A stretch of DNA of 48,825 nucleotides from Luteococcus sp043424415 (GCF_043424415.1 NZ_JBHWOO010000077.1:1-48825); one strand, 5' to 3'. Counted from the stretch's first letter, positions 16,543-24,788 are shown. A program made the numbers and translations. The notes: a model not told the origin generated them from the sequence alone.

Positions 16543-17781
16543 TCAGCGCACGGTGACGTGCACGTGGTCGTAGTGGTTGGCGGTGGCCGAACCACGATCG
16601 GACATGGAGCGCCAGCCCTCGCCGGAGCGCTGCGTGGTCCAGATCTGCTGGGAGTAGATGACCTCGGTGATGCCCAGGCGGGAGGCATTGGCACGCGCCC
16701 AGCGCGCCACCTCCCAGCCCGTCTGGCCGCTCACCATGATGTCAATGGCGTGGCCGCTGCCGTGCGCATCGGCCGAGCCACGCACGCCGCCGAAGCTCTT
16801 GATCGACGGGAAGTTGGCACAGACGCCGCGGTGCACGGCCACGGCATTGGCCACCAGTCCCCGCTCGACGGCATAGGAGCTGCAGGTGCCGCCTGCGGCG
16901 CTGCGGGCCTTGGTGGCGCTGGGCCTGGTGCTGATCCGGGTGCCGGTGCTCGGCTTCGGGGCGGCGCTGGCGCGGCTCGTCGACGTGGCGCCGCTCGTCG
17001 CCACGGAACGGGGAGCCGGCTTGTCGTCGGTCAGGTAGGCCGAACGGACCCAGCCGGGCTTCCCGTCGAGGGAGACCTGGCGCCAGCCGTCCTGGCGCAG
17101 GCTGGTGACCTTGACCGACTCGCCCTGGTCGAGACTGCCGATCTTGCGGGCCTCGGTGCTGGGCAGCGAGCGCACGTTCACGACGGTCGTGCTCCAGCGG
17201 GTGCCGATGACCTCGGCGAGCGGGGCGGGCCGCGCCGCGACCTTCGACGAGGGAGCCTTCGTGGCCGTCCGCTTGGTGGCCTTCGGTGTGCTGGCCCGGG
17301 TGGCCTTGGCACTGGACCGGGCAGTCCTCGGGGTGGCCTTGGCGCTCGGGGTGGCCTTGGCGCTCGGGGTGGCCTTGGCGCTCGGGGTGGCCTTCGCGCT
17401 CGGGGTGGCCTTCGCGCTCGGGCTCACGCTGGCGCTGGCACTGGGCGTGGCACTGGCGCTGGGCGTGATGACCGGGCGCTGCTGGGAACGGCTCACCGCG
17501 GCCTGCTCCTGGCGTCCCAGGGCGGGCGAGGTGGCCTCGGCAGCCTCGTCGTTGACCGATCCCGGCAGCAGCCAGGCGCCGGTGCCGACGGTGGCCAACC
17601 CGACCACCAGGGCCAGCGGAGCCAGCCCACGGCGGCGGGGGCGGGGGTCGTCCTCGATCTGTTCGGCGGCATCCGTCGCGGGTCCGACGACCACGCTGTC
17701 CACGACACCGGCTTCGTCGATGGGTGCGGTGTGCTCGCCGGTGGTCTGCGGCAGGCCGGAGGGTTCGTTGCTGGTGGTCAC
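16543..17781 (-). CDS. Membrane-anchored SH3-domain protein with Ser/Thr/Ala/Lys repeats and an M15/ARB_07466-like C-terminus
   Basis: 412 aa. Seen: an acidic cytoplasmic tail; one membrane helix (LAPLALVVGLATVGTGAWLL); a long low-complexity linker with SATPSASASVSPSA followed by five TPSAKA repeats; a bacterial SH3 domain (VVNVRSLPSTEARKIGSLDQGESV ... GWRQVSLDGKPGWVRSAYL); a second linker; and a C-terminal domain with GSGHAIDIMVSG and YDHVHVTVR. The HxxD...HxH pattern resembles zinc D,D-peptidases, although activity is unproven. It is probably a cell-wall-binding enzyme or scaffold. The GTG at 17781 was chosen because AGGACC lies upstream; a GTG at 17817 is possible. A TAGGCT -10 lies at 17850-17855. 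Confidence 0.82.
   Translation of the reverse strand: MTTSNEPSGLPQTTGEHTAPIDEAGVVDSVVVGPATDAAEQIEDDPRPRRRGLAPLALVVGLATVGTGAWLLPGSVNDEAAEATSPALGRQEQAAVSRSQQRPVITPSASATPSASASVSPSAKATPSAKATPSAKATPSAKATPSAKATPRTARSSAKATRASTPKATKRTATKAPSSKVAARPAPLAEVIGTRWSTTVVNVRSLPSTEARKIGSLDQGESVKVTSLRQDGWRQVSLDGKPGWVRSAYLTDDKPAPRSVATSGATSTSRASAAPKPSTGTRISTRPSATKARSAAGGTCSSYAVERGLVANAVAVHRGVCANFPSIKSFGGVRGSADAHGSGHAIDIMVSGQTGWEVARWARANASRLGITEVIYSQQIWTTQRSGEGWRSMSDRGSATANHYDHVHVTVR
17329..17418. repeat. Five 18-bp tandem repeats inside the SH3-protein gene
   Basis: CGGGGTGGCCTTGGCGCT occurs three times exactly (17329-17382), then twice with one shared substitution (17383-17418). On the minus strand each unit encodes a TPSAKA-type hexapeptide, so gain or loss of units keeps the frame. 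Confidence 0.95.
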
Positions 17782-17849
17782 CGTGGGAGGTCCTGTTCGT
17801 GGCTGTGGGGCTGGCACCCGGTTCGCTCTCAGCGTGATCGGGCCTCCCG

Positions 17850-17855
17850 AGCCTA
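17850..17855 (-). promoter_or_regulatory. -10 element for the SH3-domain gene
   Basis: TAGGCT on the minus strand, with a TTGGGG hexamer about 18 bases upstream. It predicts a leader of about 60 bases to the GTG at 17781. Confidence 0.45.
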
Positions 17856-17892
17856 ACCCAAGCCTGAGAAAAACCCCAAGATCCCCTCAGTT

Positions 17893-18471
17893 TCACCCCA
17901 GGAGGGCAAGCCAGACATCCATTGCCCGGCGGGAGGCCTCTTCGTCACGGTGCACCAGGTAGTCCTGCAGCAGGCCGTCGGCCATCACCACCAGGGCGGC
18001 GGTGAACTGCCCCAGGTGCTGCCCCTGGAGCCCCTCGACGCCCTCGGCTGCCATTGCGACCTTGTGCCCCAGGCAGTCCAGACGGGCCTGGCGCCAGCGC
18101 GGCGCCAGTTCCTGCATGCCCTCGGTGCGCATGGCGTGGTCGAGCAGCTCCAGACGGCTCCAGTGCTGGTTGGTGCGCGCGACGATGTCGTCCAGCATCG
18201 AGCCCATCAGGGAGCGGGCGATCTCCTGCCGAGAGTCGCCGGCCACCTCCAGGGACTTGCAGGCTGCGAGCTCCAGCGACTGAAGGCGCTCGATGGCCGC
18301 GCCCATCAGGGCCTGGTGGGAATCGAAGGCATAGTGGAAGCTCGCCAGGGGCATCCCTGCCTGCGCGGCGATGGCGCGCGTGGTGCCCGAGGCCACGCCG
18401 TTGCGGGCCACCACCTCCAGCGCGGCATCCAGCAGCTTCTCGCGCCTGTCGGCCAAGCTCATCCTCGTCAT
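17893..18471 (-). CDS. TetR/AcrR-family transcriptional regulator
   Basis: 192 aa DNA-binding repressor type. Seen: an N-terminal helix-turn-helix with ALEVVARNGVASGTTRAIAAQAGMPLASFHYAF (positions about 15-50), then an all-helical ligand-binding domain with MLDDIVARTNQHWSRLELLDHAMR and QFTAALVVMADGLLQDYLVHRDEE. The ligand cannot be predicted. The ATG at 18471 has GGGGGAG eight bases upstream; ATGs at 18477 and 18462 are in frame as well. It is divergent from the small membrane protein at 18627, and a bulged inverted repeat in the gap is a candidate binding site. The SH3 gene follows on the same strand, with its own promoter between them. Confidence 0.9.
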   Translation of the reverse strand: MTRMSLADRREKLLDAALEVVARNGVASGTTRAIAAQAGMPLASFHYAFDSHQALMGAAIERLQSLELAACKSLEVAGDSRQEIARSLMGSMLDDIVARTNQHWSRLELLDHAMRTEGMQELAPRWRQARLDCLGHKVAMAAEGVEGLQGQHLGQFTAALVVMADGLLQDYLVHRDEEASRRAMDVWLALLG

Positions 18472-18552
18472 TGACATCACTCCCCCCGTTTCGCCTGGTT
18501 CCCAACCGTCACAGGCATTTTCTCGATGACCCCGACGCCCCCGCGCCGAGAA

Positions 18553-18572
18553 CCACATCTTGACAAGTGTGG
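18553..18572. promoter_or_regulatory. Candidate TetR operator over a TTGACA hexamer
   Basis: CCACA-T-CTTG-A-CAAG-TGTGG is an inverted repeat with a one-base asymmetry. It overlaps TTGACA (18560-18565), which could be the -35 element of the forward gene at 18627. It lies in the divergent gap beside the TetR gene. Confidence 0.45.
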
Positions 18573-18626
18573 CATCCCGGCGTGTGCCGCAACGACTTCC
18601 CGGGGCGATCCGTAGGGTGACCGGCG

Positions 18627-18911
18627 ATGACCTGCCCACTTCCCGGCCCTGTTGGCCGCACTCCCAGCCCCCCGGCCACCCGCCCCATGGCCATCTTCGC
18701 CCTCGGCCTGGCACTGGCCCTCGGCCCCGCTGCCGGCCTCGCCTGGGCCGACGAACCCGACGCCGTGCGCACCGTGCAGGCAGAGGTGCTGCCCCGCGCG
18801 CTGCGCTGGGCGATGGCCCTGCTCGCCGCCCTGGGCGTGGTCGTCGGTTTCGGGGCGGCCAGCCTCAGCCTGCGCGAGCCCGAGCGCCACCGCGGGCGCC
18901 TCATCGACTGA
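18627..18911 (+). CDS. Small secreted or membrane protein, unknown
   Basis: 94 aa. Seen: a hydrophobic stretch near residues 22-41 (IFALGLALALGPAAGLAWA) that could be a signal peptide cleaved after AWA, a short polar loop, a second membrane helix near 60-80 (WAMALLAALGVVVGFGAASL), and a charged tail ending RHRGRLID. No family was recognised. The ATG at 18627 lacks a clear Shine-Dalgarno sequence, but TAGGGT (18613-18618) ends eight bases upstream, which fits leaderless transcription. It is divergent from the TetR gene and may be under its control through the inverted repeat at 18553. Confidence 0.65.
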   Translation: MTCPLPGPVGRTPSPPATRPMAIFALGLALALGPAAGLAWADEPDAVRTVQAEVLPRALRWAMALLAALGVVVGFGAASLSLREPERHRGRLID

Positions 18912-18955
18912 GTTCGCCCGCCGCGCGCCGGGCGTGCCGCCGTGCGCGGGCCATT

Positions 18956-18961
18956 TAGGCT
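18956..18961 (+). promoter_or_regulatory. -10 element of a leaderless promoter for the DsbA-like gene
   Basis: TAGGCT ends six bases before the ATG at 18968. The intervening bases (GGGGGC) could pass for a Shine-Dalgarno sequence but are too close to the start. Confidence 0.6.
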
Positions 18962-18967
18962 GGGGGC

Positions 18968-19882
18968 ATGCCCAGCTCCTCCCCCCAGCAGCAGCCCGAC
19001 GCCTACCTGCCGCCCGACGGTGACGCCACCACTCCCGGCGGCCCCGACGAGGCCCCCGGGGGTACCGGTGGGTTGCGCCCGGGTCAGGGGTGGGCACCGG
19101 GCAGTGACCGCACCGACCGGTCTCGTACCCGCTCGGCCGCCCGTCTGCCGTGGGTGCTCGTCGCCATGCTGGGAACGCTCAGCCTGGTGCTCGGCAGCCT
19201 GCTGGTGGCTCAGAACGGTGAGCTGCAGGACTTGCGCCGCATGGCCGAACAGGCCCCCGCCCCAGCCGCGACGGCCGCACAGCAGGCACCCCAGCAGACC
19301 CAGGCCACGCCGGCACCGGAGGCGGTCGCCGCGATGAAGAAGCTGCCGCGCCGCGTCAAGGACGACCCCACCGCACTCGGCAAGGTCGACGCGCCGGTCA
19401 CGATGATCGTCTGGTCCGACTACCGCTGCCCCTTCTGCTCGGTCTGGGCGCGCGACACCTTCCCCCAGCTCAAGCCCTATGTGGATTCGGGAAGCCTGCG
19501 CATCGAGCACCGCGACCTGGTGCTCTTCGGTGAGCAGTCCATGGCCACCGCCATCGCCGCGCGAGCCGCCGGCCAGCAGGGCAAGTACTGGGAGTTCTCG
19601 CACGCCGTGCACGCCGCAGCCCCCACCAGCGGCCACCCGGAGATCACCGCCGCCGACCTCAAGGTCTTCGCCCAGCAGGCCGGAGTGCCCGACCTGGCGA
19701 AGTTCAGCGCCGACTCCACCAGTGCCGGCCTGAAGGCCTCGGTGGAGAAGGACGTCACCGAGGCACGCCAACTGGGACTGACCGGCACGCCCTTCTTCGT
19801 CATCAACACCACTCCCCTGTCGGGGGCCCAGCCGCTGCAGGTCTTCACCCAGACCCTCGAGGCCAACGGGGCCCACAAGTAG
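18968..19882 (+). CDS. Membrane-anchored DsbA-family thiol:disulfide oxidoreductase
   Basis: 304 aa. Seen: a proline-rich cytoplasmic tail (1-60); one membrane helix (WVLVAMLGTLSLVLGSLLVA); an Ala/Pro/Gln linker; then a thioredoxin-like domain. That domain has the active site CPFC (Cys154 and Cys157) in SDYRCPFCSVW, a helical insertion (EFSHAVHAAA ... FAQQAGV) and the cis-proline loop GLTGTPFFVIN. The CPFC site faces the outside and should form or isomerise disulfides in exported proteins, as in MdbA or BdbD-like actinobacterial proteins. A CcdA-like gene, which could supply electrons from the cytoplasm, lies 1.5 kb away on the other strand. Confidence 0.93.
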   Translation: MPSSSPQQQPDAYLPPDGDATTPGGPDEAPGGTGGLRPGQGWAPGSDRTDRSRTRSAARLPWVLVAMLGTLSLVLGSLLVAQNGELQDLRRMAEQAPAPAATAAQQAPQQTQATPAPEAVAAMKKLPRRVKDDPTALGKVDAPVTMIVWSDYRCPFCSVWARDTFPQLKPYVDSGSLRIEHRDLVLFGEQSMATAIAARAAGQQGKYWEFSHAVHAAAPTSGHPEITAADLKVFAQQAGVPDLAKFSADSTSAGLKASVEKDVTEARQLGLTGTPFFVINTTPLSGAQPLQVFTQTLEANGAHK

Positions 19883-19911
19883 GCCGGCCGGCAAGCGCCC
19901 GGGCCCGGGCC

Positions 19912-20568
19912 TCAGCCCTCGTCGACGGCGGTGCGGAAGGTCTGGCAGCGCTCGCGCAGGCTGCCCAGGGATCCGCCGCCGAAGGCATCGCCCAGCAGCG
20001 CATCGTCGAGCCAGACCGCCGTCGCGCCCGCTTCGGCCCAGCGACGGGCCGAGTAGGCGCCCAGGCCGCCGCGGGCACACAGGTCGACGCCCGGCGCGAG
20101 CTGCACCAGTGCCTCGGGATAGCCCGAGCCCATCACCTCGGCGGGCACGACGAGCACGGCCGAGACCCCGCTGCGCCATGCTGCCTGCACCTCGGTGGGG
20201 GTCAGCGCCGAGACCAGGAAGGGAACCCCGGCCTCGCGGATGCGCGCGGCCAGGGATTCGTCGGGACCCGCCAGGGCCAGGAAGTTGACGCCCGCCTCCA
20301 GCGCCTCGTCCAGCTCCTGCCCGCTCGAGATGTCGTGGACTCCAAGGGTGGCCCGGGGCCCGAAGACCGCACGCAGCCGCGCGGCCTGCTCCACCTTGCC
20401 CGCCGGCAGACTGACCACGCCGATGCCCTCCTGCACCATCACCTCGACGGCGGCCACCAGCGAGGGCATCGCCCGGTCGGGCAGGGTGCCCACCAGGCGC
20501 TGCTGCAGGAGCCGTTCGGGTAGCTGGACGGGGCTGGCGTCGTTCCCGGGAGTGCTCATGTCAGTCAT
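19912..20568 (-). CDS. KDPG-aldolase-like (beta/alpha)8 protein lacking the catalytic residues
   Basis: 218 aa, the length of KDPG/KHG aldolases. Seen: VEVMVQEGIGVVSLPAGKVEQAARLR, a strand GATLG-like HDISSGQELDEALEAGVNFLALAG, then REAGVPFLVSALTPTEVQAAW and VSAVLVVPAEVMGSG, ending in ARGGLGAYSARRWAEAGATAVWLDDALLG. The fold pattern and the ALTPTE and PAE segments match class I KDPG aldolases. In those enzymes the Schiff-base lysine lies in a K-F-F-P-A-E motif, and a Glu and an Arg sit in E-[IV]-T-x-R. Here these read VVPAE and VVSLPAG, so all three catalytic residues appear lost. It is last in the operon after TM2 and CcdA, and its ATG overlaps the CcdA stop by eight bases; an ATG at 20559 is the alternative. 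Confidence 0.78.
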   Translation of the reverse strand: MTDMSTPGNDASPVQLPERLLQQRLVGTLPDRAMPSLVAAVEVMVQEGIGVVSLPAGKVEQAARLRAVFGPRATLGVHDISSGQELDEALEAGVNFLALAGPDESLAARIREAGVPFLVSALTPTEVQAAWRSGVSAVLVVPAEVMGSGYPEALVQLAPGVDLCARGGLGAYSARRWAEAGATAVWLDDALLGDAFGGGSLGSLRERCQTFRTAVDEG

Positions 20569-21379
20569 TGTCCCGCACCCGGTCGCGCTCGCCCAGCCAG
20601 ATCCAGGTGAGCACCCCCACCAGGGCGATGACCAGCACCAGCACGGGCCAGTCCCCCAGCGCCTGGCCGATGCCGTGCAGGCGGTTCTCCAGCCGGTACT
20701 GGCCCTGGGCGTCCAGCACCGAACCCGCCTGGCCGCCGCTGACGAGCAGGAATACCCCCAGTGCGACGAAGACCAGCCCAATGACGAGCTGACCCACAGT
20801 GGTGCGCGCCCGGCCGAGCTGCACCGGCCGCGGACGCAGCCAGCCGCGCGCCGACGGCCCGACCTGCTGCCACAGCAGGCTCAGCACCATCAGCGGCAGC
20901 GTCATCCCCAGGCTGTAGGTGGCCATCAACAGGGCGGCCAGCACCGGGCTGGCCCCCATCGCCGCCAGGGTCAGCACCGATCCCAGGATGGGGCCGGTGC
21001 AGCCGCTGGCCAGCCCGTAGCTGGCGCCCAGGGCCAGGATCGCCAGCGGGTGGGCGGGGTCCTTGGCCTGACCCCGCAGACCCGGCAGGGACAGGCTGGC
21101 GCCCGAGGCCGTCACCAGTCCCAGGAGCACCAGGACCACGGCCCCGACCTTCAGCAGGCGGGCCGGGTCGACGGGCAGGGCGCTGCCCAGTGCACCGGCA
21201 GCCATGCCGAGCGGCACCATGGTGGCCAGCAGCCCGGCCAGGAAGAGCAACAGGCGGCCGACCATGGTCAGGGTGCGGGAGAAGGCGAAGGCGAAGAAGC
21301 TGGGCAGCAGCAGTGCCGCGCACGGGCTGAACAGCGCGGCCAGGCCGCCCAGGAAGGCCACGGCGAAGGAGGTCTGCAT
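20561..21379 (-). CDS. CcdA/DsbD-beta-like cytochrome c biogenesis membrane protein
   Basis: Passes reducing equivalents across the membrane to extracytoplasmic thiol proteins; 272 aa. Seen: about seven membrane helices and the two conserved cysteine motifs FSPCAALLLPSF (first helix) and ASGCTGPILG (fourth), which form the redox pair in CcdA. An extra hydrophilic loop and a C-terminal helix follow. The ATG at 21379 has GGAGC upstream. It lies 20 bases after the TM2 gene and overlaps the KDPG-aldolase-like gene, forming a three-gene unit. No ccsA/ccsB or ResA gene is in the window, so the partner may be the DsbA-like protein at 18968. Confidence 0.88.
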   Translation of the reverse strand: MQTSFAVAFLGGLAALFSPCAALLLPSFFAFAFSRTLTMVGRLLLFLAGLLATMVPLGMAAGALGSALPVDPARLLKVGAVVLVLLGLVTASGASLSLPGLRGQAKDPAHPLAILALGASYGLASGCTGPILGSVLTLAAMGASPVLAALLMATYSLGMTLPLMVLSLLWQQVGPSARGWLRPRPVQLGRARTTVGQLVIGLVFVALGVFLLVSGGQAGSVLDAQGQYRLENRLHGIGQALGDWPVLVLVIALVGVLTWIWLGERDRVRDND

Positions 21380-21399
21380 GGTGGTGCTCCGGTCCGGGC

Positions 21400-21999
21400 T
21401 CAGTCGCGCAGGGGACGGCCCTGGCGGTCGAGCGGGCGGCCAGTGAGCATCAGGATGCCGTCGATGAAGGGCCACAGCGCCCCGATGCCGAAGGTCACCA
21501 GGGTGACGACCACCTGCGCGATGCCGATGCCTACGTCGCCCTTGTAGAAGCGGCCCACTCCCAGCCCGCCGACCAGCAGCTGCAGCACGCCGGCCACCAC
21601 CTTGCTCTTGTCGGAATAGGGCAGGCCGGTGGTCGGCTCGTAGCCATAGGGCGCGGCCGGGTTGGGGCCGGGCCAGGGAGTCATCTGCCATCCCTGCGCC
21701 TGCTGGCCGAACTGGGCCTGGCCCGGCTGGACCTGGCCGAACTGGATCTGCCCAGGGGCCGGCTGGGGAGGCGGCGCGAAGCCGGCTTCCTGGGGCTGTT
21801 GGGGCGCGGCCGGCTGCGGGGCCGGCTGCCCGACCTGCGACCAGGCCGGCTCGGCACAGGGATCGAAGTCGGGCAGCGAGCCCTGCGAGGACCACGGGGA
21901 CGGCCCGCTCGGCCACGAGGAGTGGTCCTGTGAGGACGAAGGGTTCTGGGACGAAGTGCCCCGCGTGCCCTCGGGCATCGGGATGGTCGGCTCGCTCAT
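21400..21999 (-). CDS. TM2-domain membrane protein with Pro/Gln-rich N-terminus
   Basis: 199 aa. Seen: about 125 residues rich in Pro, Gln, Ser and Gly, with repeats such as GQIQFGQVQPGQAQFGQ, then YSDKSKVVAGVLQLLVGGLG and a second helix IGIAQVVVTLVTFGIGALWPFIDGILML. The VGRFYKGD turn and the W-x-x-IDG ending define the TM2 fold. Function in bacteria is unknown; the low-complexity tail is expected in the cytoplasm. The ATG at 21999 is seven bases after a TAGTCT -10 element, so the message is likely leaderless. It is the first gene of the TM2-CcdA-aldolase-like operon. Confidence 0.9.
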   Translation of the reverse strand: MSEPTIPMPEGTRGTSSQNPSSSQDHSSWPSGPSPWSSQGSLPDFDPCAEPAWSQVGQPAPQPAAPQQPQEAGFAPPPQPAPGQIQFGQVQPGQAQFGQQAQGWQMTPWPGPNPAAPYGYEPTTGLPYSDKSKVVAGVLQLLVGGLGVGRFYKGDVGIGIAQVVVTLVTFGIGALWPFIDGILMLTGRPLDRQGRPLRD

Positions 22000-22006
22000 G
22001 CGCCCC

Positions 22007-22012
22007 AGACTA
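22007..22012 (-). promoter_or_regulatory. -10 element of a leaderless promoter for the TM2 operon
   Basis: TAGTCT on the minus strand, seven bases before the ATG at 21999. Confidence 0.5.
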
Positions 22013-22105
22013 GGACCCCCGCGGTCCCGAGCCCCGGCACCGGCGCGGCCACGGCAGCGGATCGTCAGAGGACCAGGGCTCGCCTCGTGGGACGATGGAG
22101 GCACC

Positions 22106-24661
22106 ATGCGCCTCATCGACCAGCTCCCTGCCCTGGGCACCAACCCCGGCCCCGACGCCATCCACGACGCCTTCACGGCGTGGACCACCAGCAATGGCGT
22201 GACCCTGTACCCGCACCAGGAGGAGGCGATCCTCGAGATCCTCAGCGGGAACAATGCCGTGGTCATGACGCCCACCGGCTCCGGCAAGAGCCTGATCGCC
22301 ATCGCCGCCCACTTCGCCGCGCTGGCCACCGACGGCGTCAGCTTCTACACCGCCCCGATCAAGGCGCTGGTGAGCGAGAAGTTCTTCGCCCTGTGCGAGG
22401 TCTTCGGCGCCACCAATGTGGGCATGGTCACCGGCGACGCCTCGGTCAACGCCGACGCCCCCATCATCTGCTGCACCGCCGAGATCCTGGCCAACATCGC
22501 CCTGCGCGAGGGGCGCGAGGCCGACGTCACCCAGGTGGTGATGGACGAGTACCACTTCGTCGCCGAGCCCGAGCGCGGATGGGCCTGGCAGGTGGGCATC
22601 ACCGAGCTGCCGCAGGCCCAGCAGGTGCTGATGAGCGCCACCCTGGGTGACGTCAGCCAGCTCACCAAGGACCTCACCCGCCGCACCGGCCGCGAGACCG
22701 CCGTCATCGACGACGCGGTGCGCCCGGTGCCGCTGACCTACCGCTGGTCACTCACGCCGGTGCACGAGACGGTCGAGGAGATCGTCGCCACCGGCCAGGC
22801 GCCGGTCTACATCGTCCACTCCACCCAGGCCGCTGCCCTGGAGCGGGCGCAGGCCCTGCTGAGCATCAAGCTGGTCAGCACCGAGGAACGCCACCAGATC
22901 GTCGAGGCGATGGGCCACTTCCGCTTCGCCGGCGGCTTCGGCCAGACCCTGTCCAAACTGGTGCGCGCCGGCATCGGCGTCCACCACGCCGGCATGCTGC
23001 CCCGCTACCGGCGCCTGGTGGAGACACTGGCCCAGCAGGGGCTGCTCAAGGTGATCTGCGGCACCGACACCCTGGGCGTCGGCATCAACGTGCCCATCCG
23101 CACCGTGCTGTTCACCTCGCTGAGCAAGTTCGACGGCCGACGCTCCCGGATCCTGCGCAGCCGCGAGTTCCACCAGATCGCCGGCCGTGCCGGGCGCGCC
23201 GGTTTCGACACCATCGGCTACGTCGTGGCCCAGGCACCCGACCACGTCATCGAGAACGAGAAGGCACTGGCCAAGGCCGGTGACGACCCGAAGAAGCGCC
23301 GCAAGGTGCAGCGCAAGAAGGCCCCCGAGGGCTTCGTGAACTACTCCGAGGAGACCTTCCAGAAGCTGGTCGACTCCACCCCGGAGACCCTGCACGCCCG
23401 CATGAAGATCACCAATGCGATGCTGCTGAACATCCTGGAGCGCGAGACCGACACCGCGGCTGCGGTGGTGGCGCTGATCGACGAGTCGGTGCCGGACGAG
23501 GCGACCCGTCGCAAGCTGAAGCGACGCGCCGTCGCCCTGGCCCGCTCGCTGCTGCAGGCCGGCGTGATCACCCGCCTGGACCGACCCGAACAGTCGGGGC
23601 GCCGCTACGAGCTGGCGGTGGACCTGCAGGACAACTTCGCCCTCAACCAGCCGCTGAGTGCCTTCGCGATGGCGACGATGGACCTGCTGGACCCCGATGC
23701 CGATGGCTTCGAGCTGGATCTGGTGAGCATCATCGAGGCCACTCTCGAGGACCCGATGTTCATCCTGGTTCAGCAGCAGTACAAGGCCCGGGGCGAGGCC
23801 GTCGCGGAGATGAAGGCCGACGGCTACGACTACGAGGAGCGGATGGAGGCGCTGGAGGACGTCGAGTGGCCCAAGCCGCTGGCCGAGCTGCTGGAGCAGG
23901 CCTACGAGACCTACCGGCTGACCCATCCGTGGATCGCCGAGAACCAGCTCTCGCCCAAGTCGATCGTGCGCGACATGTACGAGCGCGCCATGGGCTTCGG
24001 TGAGTACGTCGCCCACTACAAGGTGCAGCGCAGCGAGGGCCTGCTGCTGCGCTACCTGTCCGATGCCTACCGGGCGCTGCGCCAGAGCGTCCCGGAACGC
24101 TATGTCACCGAGGACTTCACCGACCTGGTGGAGTGGCTCGGCGAGGTGATCCGCCAGACCGACTCCTCGCTGCTGGACGAGTGGGAGGCGCTCACCGATC
24201 CCGACGCCGACCCTGAGGACCGCCTCAAGGCGCTCACCCACCCGGCCGAGAAGCGCCACCCGGTCACCGGCAATGAGCGCGCCTTCATGGTGATGGTACG
24301 CAACCTGATGTGGCGCCACGTGGAGCTGATGGCCTACGACAAGGTGGACGAGCTGGCCGAGCTCGATGCCCGCGACCCCGCCGCGGTGATGGATGCCGAT
24401 GCCTGGGACGAGGCCTTGGGTGCCTACTGGGACGAGCACGACGACATGGGCCTGGACGGCGATGCGCGTGGGCCCAGGATGCTGCGCATCGAGAAGTTCG
24501 GCGGCAAGGGTGGCGAGCCGCGCACCTGGCGGGTCGCGCAGGTGGTCGACGACCCCGAGCATGACCACGACTGGCAGCTGCAGGCCTCCATCGACCTGGA
24601 CGCCTGTGACGAGGCCGGGGAGCTGGTGCTGCACGTGCTGGGCTTCAGCAGGATCGACTGA
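22106..24661 (+). CDS. Ski2-like DEAD/DEAH-box helicase with DUF3516-type C-terminus
   Basis: ATP-dependent nucleic-acid helicase, 851 aa. Seen: Q-motif region LYPHQEEAILEIL; Walker A TPTGSGKS with Lys62; motif Ia APIKALVSEK; motif II DEYHF (Asp147); motif III MSATLGD; motif IV-V area HHAGMLPRYRRLVE and GTDTLGVGINVPIRTVLF; and motif VI QIAGRAGRAGFD. A long C-terminal region (about residues 500-851) resembles the DUF3516 helicases of actinobacteria, not the DSHCT domain of HelY/Mtr4. It is probably an RNA or DNA helicase in repair or RNA turnover; the substrate is unproven. The ATG at 22106 follows GGAGG, and homology begins there. It is divergent from the TM2 operon. Confidence 0.94.
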   Translation: MRLIDQLPALGTNPGPDAIHDAFTAWTTSNGVTLYPHQEEAILEILSGNNAVVMTPTGSGKSLIAIAAHFAALATDGVSFYTAPIKALVSEKFFALCEVFGATNVGMVTGDASVNADAPIICCTAEILANIALREGREADVTQVVMDEYHFVAEPERGWAWQVGITELPQAQQVLMSATLGDVSQLTKDLTRRTGRETAVIDDAVRPVPLTYRWSLTPVHETVEEIVATGQAPVYIVHSTQAAALERAQALLSIKLVSTEERHQIVEAMGHFRFAGGFGQTLSKLVRAGIGVHHAGMLPRYRRLVETLAQQGLLKVICGTDTLGVGINVPIRTVLFTSLSKFDGRRSRILRSREFHQIAGRAGRAGFDTIGYVVAQAPDHVIENEKALAKAGDDPKKRRKVQRKKAPEGFVNYSEETFQKLVDSTPETLHARMKITNAMLLNILERETDTAAAVVALIDESVPDEATRRKLKRRAVALARSLLQAGVITRLDRPEQSGRRYELAVDLQDNFALNQPLSAFAMATMDLLDPDADGFELDLVSIIEATLEDPMFILVQQQYKARGEAVAEMKADGYDYEERMEALEDVEWPKPLAELLEQAYETYRLTHPWIAENQLSPKSIVRDMYERAMGFGEYVAHYKVQRSEGLLLRYLSDAYRALRQSVPERYVTEDFTDLVEWLGEVIRQTDSSLLDEWEALTDPDADPEDRLKALTHPAEKRHPVTGNERAFMVMVRNLMWRHVELMAYDKVDELAELDARDPAAVMDADAWDEALGAYWDEHDDMGLDGDARGPRMLRIEKFGGKGGEPRTWRVAQVVDDPEHDHDWQLQASIDLDACDEAGELVLHVLGFSRID

Positions 24662-24699
24662 TCGGTGCCGAGGCCCTGCCCCTTCAGGCATCGGAGCAC

Positions 24700-24705
24700 T
24701 AGGCT
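24700..24705 (+). promoter_or_regulatory. -10 element for the YbhB-like gene
   Basis: TAGGCT, predicting a transcript start near 24712 and a leader of about 75 bases before the ATG at 24789. Confidence 0.5.
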
Positions 24706-24788
24706 CGAGGCATCCACGCGGTGCACTGCAGGCGCAGTGCCATCCCCGAGCGGAGGGCCCACTCGGCCCCCTGGACGAAGGAGCAGCC

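Noticed and set aside
19912..20568. Calling this gene eda (functional KDPG aldolase)
   Set aside because: The Schiff-base lysine, the Glu and the Arg of the family motifs are not found at the expected places, so only the fold is claimed.
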